This document shows positions 7,208 through 9,935 of a DNA stretch of 9,935 bases, piece after piece. Numbering within the stretch: position 1 is the first letter of the stretch; each line of letters begins with the position of its first letter. The DNA is taken from assembly GCA_964393115.1 (NCBI GenBank), contig CAYMST010000174.1:1-9935 (forward strand), in the 5' to 3' direction. The notes under the pieces were generated by a model. That model had not been told where the DNA came from. It ran no database searches and worked only from the letters and a program-made list of their open reading frames with translations. The position numbers and the translations under genes were made by a program. Origin of the DNA: CAYMST01 sp964393115 (GTDB taxonomy: Bacteria > Bacteroidota > Bacteroidia > Cytophagales > Cyclobacteriaceae).

Positions 7208-7600
7208 CTATAGGTCTTTTTGTTCAGTTAGCACCTCGTTTGCTATCTTGTCAATTTCATCCACCAGTTCCATGGCTGTTGGTTCAGTTGCAATTCGTTT
7301 GATTACTTCAAGTATTTTGGGGTTAAGTGGTTTTGGATTCGAACGTCCAAAAACGATAAGAGTCTAGTACTTCCAAACCGTATCATTGCTGTTAAGAATT
7401 GCAATAATGTTGTCCGTTAGATGTTCAGAAATAGAAATTAAGTAGTTTGCTATAGGGTGCGAAACGGGCCAGTTCATGTCCTGAATCCATGTGAAGAGTT
7501 CAGGAATTATTGGCTTGAGTTCTTCGTAAGTATAGTTTGGAAGTTTATTCGCAGTTTCTATGTCGGACTTATGCTTAGGTATGAGTTCGCTTATCTCCAT
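7208..7600 (-). pseudogene. DUF5071-like gene interrupted by one in-frame TAG
   Basis: From ATG 7600 the reading frame encodes 78 residues with motifs such as LIPKHKSDIE, YEELKPIIPELFTWIQDMNWPV and NSNDTVWKY, which I recognise as the DUF5071 family (small HEAT-like proteins of unknown role). Codon 79 is TAG at 7364-7366. The same frame then continues for 51 sense codons through an amphipathic helical stretch (PKILEVIKRIA, ELVDEIDKIANEVL) to a TAG at 7208-7210, giving the normal family length of about 130. Relatives, as I recall them, have tryptophan after WKY, so a single G-to-A change of TGG is the simplest cause. An upstream in-frame ATG at 7654 exists, but MEISELIPKHK at 7600 is the usual family start. 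A sequencing error or a recent null mutation are both possible. The gene converges on the thioesterase gene. Confidence 0.65.
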
Positions 7601-7687
7601 TTGATACTGACCTATAATATAACTTTTATTGAATTTCTTCATGCGCAGCGACATACTGGTGTCACAGCGCTCATTTTCCTTTGTCTC

Positions 7688-8074
7688 ATGGTAAAAATAC
7701 GTATTTGTGTGTTGCTCTTAATGGTCTGTGGTAATCTATGGAGCAAAACTGAAAAAAAGGAAAATATGAAAAATGCACGTGTAGTAGAAATGGTATTGTT
7801 TGAGCTCAATGAAGGAGTGAGCGTCGAGGAAGGTAAGCAGGCTATGAAGGCTCTGGACGAGTTTGTGAGTCAGATGCCTGGGTTTATATCCCGAAAGCTA
7901 TCGGTAAACGAGGAGGGACAGTTTTTGGACTTAGTATTTTGGACTGATTTAGCGTCAGCTAAAAAGGCTTCCGAAGAAGTGATGAAACGAGAAGATATGG
8001 TGAAGCACTTTTCGGTGATCAATCAGGAAACGATGACCTTCAAACACTTTGACGTGATCCATTCACTGAACTAG
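7688..8074 (+). CDS. Small ABM-like (dimeric alpha/beta barrel) protein with possible export signal
   Basis: The core, from M27 (ATG 7766), has 102 residues with the beta-alpha-beta layout of the antibiotic biosynthesis monooxygenase / dimeric alpha-beta barrel fold: strand VVEMVLFELNEG, helix with QAMKALDEFVSQMPG, strand FISRKLSVNEEGQFLDLVFW, helix ASAKKASEEVMK, and a final strand MTFKHFDVI. Catalysis is not proven for most such proteins. From ATG 7688 a further 26 residues add a basic start (MVKIRI), a hydrophobic run (CVLLLMVCGN) and a charged linker (SKTEKKEN), which looks like a short signal peptide. The position before C14 is V, so a lipoprotein box is imperfect. I give the longer form; ATG 7766, after an A-rich tract, is a good alternative cytosolic start. 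It diverges from the broken DUF5071-like gene and is followed by repeat copy 2. Confidence 0.72.
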   Translation: MVKIRICVLLLMVCGNLWSKTEKKENMKNARVVEMVLFELNEGVSVEEGKQAMKALDEFVSQMPGFISRKLSVNEEGQFLDLVFWTDLASAKKASEEVMKREDMVKHFSVINQETMTFKHFDVIHSLN

Positions 8075-8090
8075 ACCAGAAAACTAGTAA

Positions 8091-8188
8091 CCCAATTACA
8101 TAAAGTCTATTTAAGAGCTGCTACAAAATTTAGCAATACGCTGTTGAAATCAACTCTTTTGTATAATTATCTTATGGGTTCTATATAA
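8091..8188 (+). repeat. Dispersed intergenic repeat, copy 2
   Basis: The second copy of the repeat at 2317-2414, in the same orientation and starting 17 bases after the ABM-like gene's stop. It keeps the core TAAAGTCTATTTAAGAGCTG and the TGCTA/TAGCA hairpin whose loop differs (CAAAATT here, CAAAACC in copy 1). The TATGG/CTATA stem survives by a G-U pair. Its last bases overlap the left arm of the large hairpin at 8184-8238, which copy 1 lacks. Confidence 0.75.
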
Positions 8189-8238
8189 AACTATCCATTT
8201 GTGGTCTAGCGACACTTACACAAGTGGATAGTTTTATA
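8184..8238. terminator. Bidirectional-type terminator hairpin with 20-bp stem
   Basis: Bases 8184-8203 pair with 8219-8238 over 20 positions with one G-U wobble (core AAAACTATCCA / TGGATAGTTTT) around a 15-base loop. The arms end in A-runs and T-runs, so a U-tract appears on either strand. The hairpin lies between the ABM-like gene (plus, ending 8074) and the Zn-ribbon gene (minus, ending 8246), which suits termination of both converging transcripts. A mobile-element end is an alternative. Confidence 0.7.
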
Positions 8239-8245
8239 ATCTCTG

Positions 8246-8614
8246 TTAAGCCATATAGTCCTGATGTTTGACAAGGAGATACTTGGTTCTTCCGTTTTCC
8301 TTTAGTTTTAAGAACCCAAATTCATAACAGAAGAGGTATACTTGCCCTCTTTGGTTTTTCCAGTAGTGTGTAAAATACTTTGGATCGAAGCCTTCAGCTA
8401 CTAATAGTTCCTTTCTCACGGTAGCCTTACCAGATTTATTAAAGAGCCTTAGAATCCGTCTGTTTTTTTTTAGTTGCCGGTCTATTGTTCTAAATAGTTC
8501 GAGATCGTTCTTCGTTTTCTGATTGTGGTAGGCAGATTTACAGTATGAATCGCAGTATTTTTTATCACTGCGTCCCGAAATAGGAGCTTCACAGTACAAG
8601 CAATTATGTTCCAT
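8246..8614 (-). CDS. Small Zn-ribbon protein, Bacteroidota family, function unknown
   Basis: A 122-residue protein. Residues 1-27 form a zinc ribbon with C5-x2-C8 and C21-x3-C25 (NCLYCEAPISG, then KKYCDSYCKSAYHN). A strongly basic helical middle follows (about 35-70, with RQLKKNRRILRLFNKSGK) and a C-terminal region (about 75-120) with FDPKYFTHYW and YLFCYEFGFLKLKEN, rich in aromatic residues. This resembles a widespread uncharacterised Bacteroidota family, often labelled as DUF2116-type Zn ribbon. Its basic charge suggests nucleic-acid binding, which is an inference. The gene diverges from the tyrosine recombinase gene across 97 bases holding a perfect 20-bp palindrome, so the two may share control. 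The ATG at 8614 places the ribbon at residue 5, as in the relatives I recall. Confidence 0.75.
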   Translation of the reverse strand: MEHNCLYCEAPISGRSDKKYCDSYCKSAYHNQKTKNDLELFRTIDRQLKKNRRILRLFNKSGKATVRKELLVAEGFDPKYFTHYWKNQRGQVYLFCYEFGFLKLKENGRTKYLLVKHQDYMA

Positions 8615-8641
8615 GGTGTAATTAAAGGTTTAAATCAAAGC

Positions 8642-8661
8642 TAAACGTTTATAAACGTTTA
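8642..8661. promoter_or_regulatory. Perfect 20-bp palindrome, candidate operator
   Basis: The 10-bp palindrome TAAACGTTTA occurs twice head to tail without a spacer, so the whole 20 bases are also a perfect palindrome. It lies 28 bases from the Zn-ribbon start and 51 bases from the recombinase start, in their shared upstream region. A dimeric repressor site is the simplest reading; a recombinase binding site is possible. No matching regulator is recognised. Confidence 0.55.
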
Positions 8662-8711
8662 ATCAAACTTCTATTCTTTTAGAGGGTTCTTCTTTTCATG
8701 TATTTCGCTTC

Positions 8712-9845
8712 ATGGCTACAGCAAAGCAAATCACTTTGAGGCACTTGACCATTTCAGGCAGGAAAATGATCGGCATTCAGTATTATGCTGACAAGGTCAT
8801 CAATGCCTTGGTTAAAGAACTGCCTGGGGTGAAGTGGAGCACTAAACATCAAATGGTGGTAGTCGAAAATACCCAGCCGAACCTAACCGCTATTTTTAAA
8901 AAGTTCAATGGTATCGCTTGGGTGAATACGCATTATTTCTTTCTTAATCGTCCGCTAAATAAAGGCAGCGAGAAGCTAGATGATGTTTCCGCGCTGAGAA
9001 ACAGAGCCACTGATGTCAACTGGCGTCGTGCCCCTTCTGAGTATTATGACAAACTTGAACTCAGGCGTTATTCACCCAATACGGCCAAATCGTACATTGC
9101 ACTGTTCGAAAAATTCATCAATTCGTTTGACAAGGACCGTGACTTATTGACTATTGATGACTTGGAGATTCAAAAGTATATGCAGATACAGTCGAGAAGT
9201 GGTAAGTCGGCTTCTTACCTGAATCAACTTATCAATGCGATAAAATTCTACTATGAGGTAGTGGAAGGTATGCCAGGACGTTTTTATGCCATAGATAGAC
9301 CACTAGTGGAGGAAAAGTTGCCCATGGTTTTATCCAAAGAAGAGGTAAGGAAGATTATATCCGTAATAAACTGTTTAAAGCATAAGTGTATTGTCTCACT
9401 CTTATACTCGGCAGGACTTAGGAGGAGTGAACTTATAAACCTAAAGATTGCTGACATCGACGGTCAGCGAAGATTAATACACGTAAGGCAAGGAAAAGGG
9501 AAGAAGGATCGATATACCTTACTGTCTAAGGCGGTTTTGAAGGACTTGCGTCAGTATTACATACAGGAACAACCAAAAGAATATTTATTTGAGGGGCTTG
9601 CAGGCGCCAAATATTCGGAGACATCGATCGTTATGATTATAAAGAAAGCTACAAAACGAGCAGGTATACATAAACGGGTGACTCCACATACTTTTCGTCA
9701 CAGCTTCGCGACGCATTTGCTAGAAGATGGGGTTGACCTACGCTACATACAAGAACTGCTTGGTCATAGCAGTAGTCAAACGACGGAACGCTACACACGT
9801 GTGGCATCGAAAGTTTTCAATAAAATCAAAAATCCGCTAGATTAG
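8712..9845 (+). CDS. Tyrosine recombinase (XerD-like) with N-terminal extension
   Basis: A 377-residue site-specific tyrosine recombinase, which cuts and rejoins DNA through a 3'-phosphotyrosine link. All active-site residues are visible: R237 (SAGLRRSEL), K262 (GKGKKDR), H326 and R329 (PHTFRHSFATHL), H352 (LLGHSSSQTT) and nucleophile Y361. The SAM-like core-binding domain lies at about 107-190 (LRRYSPNTAKSYIALFEKFI), and the catalytic domain at about 203-370. XerC and XerD have about 300 residues; here an extra N-terminal module of about 100 residues precedes the core, perhaps an arm-type DNA-binding domain. It is therefore probably not the dif-resolving XerC/XerD but an integrase of a mobile or integron-like unit; no att site could be identified. 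The ATG at 8712 is supported by the palindrome-containing gap upstream. The divergent neighbour is the Zn-ribbon gene. Confidence 0.92.
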   Translation: MATAKQITLRHLTISGRKMIGIQYYADKVINALVKELPGVKWSTKHQMVVVENTQPNLTAIFKKFNGIAWVNTHYFFLNRPLNKGSEKLDDVSALRNRATDVNWRRAPSEYYDKLELRRYSPNTAKSYIALFEKFINSFDKDRDLLTIDDLEIQKYMQIQSRSGKSASYLNQLINAIKFYYEVVEGMPGRFYAIDRPLVEEKLPMVLSKEEVRKIISVINCLKHKCIVSLLYSAGLRRSELINLKIADIDGQRRLIHVRQGKGKKDRYTLLSKAVLKDLRQYYIQEQPKEYLFEGLAGAKYSETSIVMIIKKATKRAGIHKRVTPHTFRHSFATHLLEDGVDLRYIQELLGHSSSQTTERYTRVASKVFNKIKNPLD

Positions 9846-9857
9846 ACAATAGTAAAT

Positions 9858-9875
9858 AAACGCAATTGCGTTTTT
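9858..9875 (+). terminator. Terminator-like palindrome after the recombinase gene
   Basis: AAACGC at 9858-9863 and GCGTTT at 9868-9873 form a 6-bp stem with an AATT loop, and the T-run continues to 9875. Flanking bases (ACAATA upstream, TATTGT downstream) can extend the pairing with bulges. It is 12 bases after the stop, fitting a terminator. Confidence 0.6.
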
Positions 9876-9896
9876 ATATTGTTATCATCAAAATAA

Positions 9897-9935
9897 ATGT
9901 CACTACCTAAAAAGAAAAGTAGACCTATCAGAGTT
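9897..9935 (+). CDS. Start of an unidentified gene, cut off by window end
   Basis: ATG at 9897 opens 13 codons to the window end, reading MSLPKKKSRPIRV, with an A-rich stretch (AAAATAA) just upstream as usual here. The basic start resembles those of small uncharacterised Bacteroidota proteins, but 13 residues are too few for a family call. It follows the recombinase terminator by about 20 bases on the same strand. Confidence 0.45.
   Translation, partial: MSLPKKKSRPIRV

Noticed and set aside
7457..7687. Upstream extension of the ABM-like reading frame to ATG 7457
   Set aside because: The extra residues overlap the DUF5071-like gene on the other strand and look unlike a protein domain; the frame is simply open.
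2317..8188. The two repeat copies as ends of a composite mobile element carrying the genes between them
   Set aside because: They are direct repeats only 98 bases long, with no transposase between them, and the enclosed genes (oxyR, dps, ppk2) are ordinary chromosomal genes.

Overview
The window looks like chromosomal DNA of a member of the Bacteroidota, probably a marine Cytophagales or Flavobacteriia type. This rests on AT-rich composition with A-rich start regions and few strong Shine-Dalgarno sites, on one promoter resembling the TTTG / TAnnTTTG type of that phylum, and on several protein families typical of it: the two-CDGSH glutamate-synthase-like protein, the short Zn-ribbon protein with a YCDSYCK motif, and the Crp-like regulator. 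No genus can be named from sequence alone.

Layout. (1) Positions 1-2226 hold the end of a Crp/Fnr-type regulator, a small YjdI-like (4Fe-4S) protein, and a 503-residue fusion of two CDGSH iron-sulfur domains with an FMN-binding glutamate-synthase domain. The last two genes are 2 bases apart and form an iron-sulfur/redox operon closed by a clear hairpin terminator. (2) Positions 2513-4981 hold separate plus-strand genes: an AraC-GyrI regulator, a helical-repeat protein and a polyphosphate kinase 2. (3) Positions 5018-6511 hold a divergent OxyR and Dps pair. OxyR keeps both redox cysteines at positions 199 and 208, and Dps keeps its ferroxidase ligands, so this is a peroxide and iron defence module. 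(4) Positions 6613-8074 hold a hotdog acyl-CoA thioesterase, a minus-strand DUF5071-like gene broken by one in-frame TAG, and a small dimeric alpha/beta-barrel (ABM-like) protein that may be exported. (5) Positions 8246-9935 hold a Zn-ribbon protein and a divergent tyrosine recombinase with all catalytic residues. A perfect 20-bp palindrome lies between them. The start of a further gene runs off the end.

Most of the window is stress and redox housekeeping. The least explained items are non-coding. A roughly 98-bp repeat occurs twice, about 5.8 kb apart in the same orientation, with conserved small hairpins. A 20-bp-stem hairpin abuts its second copy. A palindrome sits in the recombinase/Zn-ribbon promoter region. 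I see no CRISPR array, rRNA, tRNA or complete insertion sequence, and no convincing new multi-gene defence system. The nearest candidates for something undescribed are the repeat family and the recombinase/Zn-ribbon pair. No intergenic stretch exceeds 300 bases. The longest, 2227-2512, holds the terminator and the first repeat copy.
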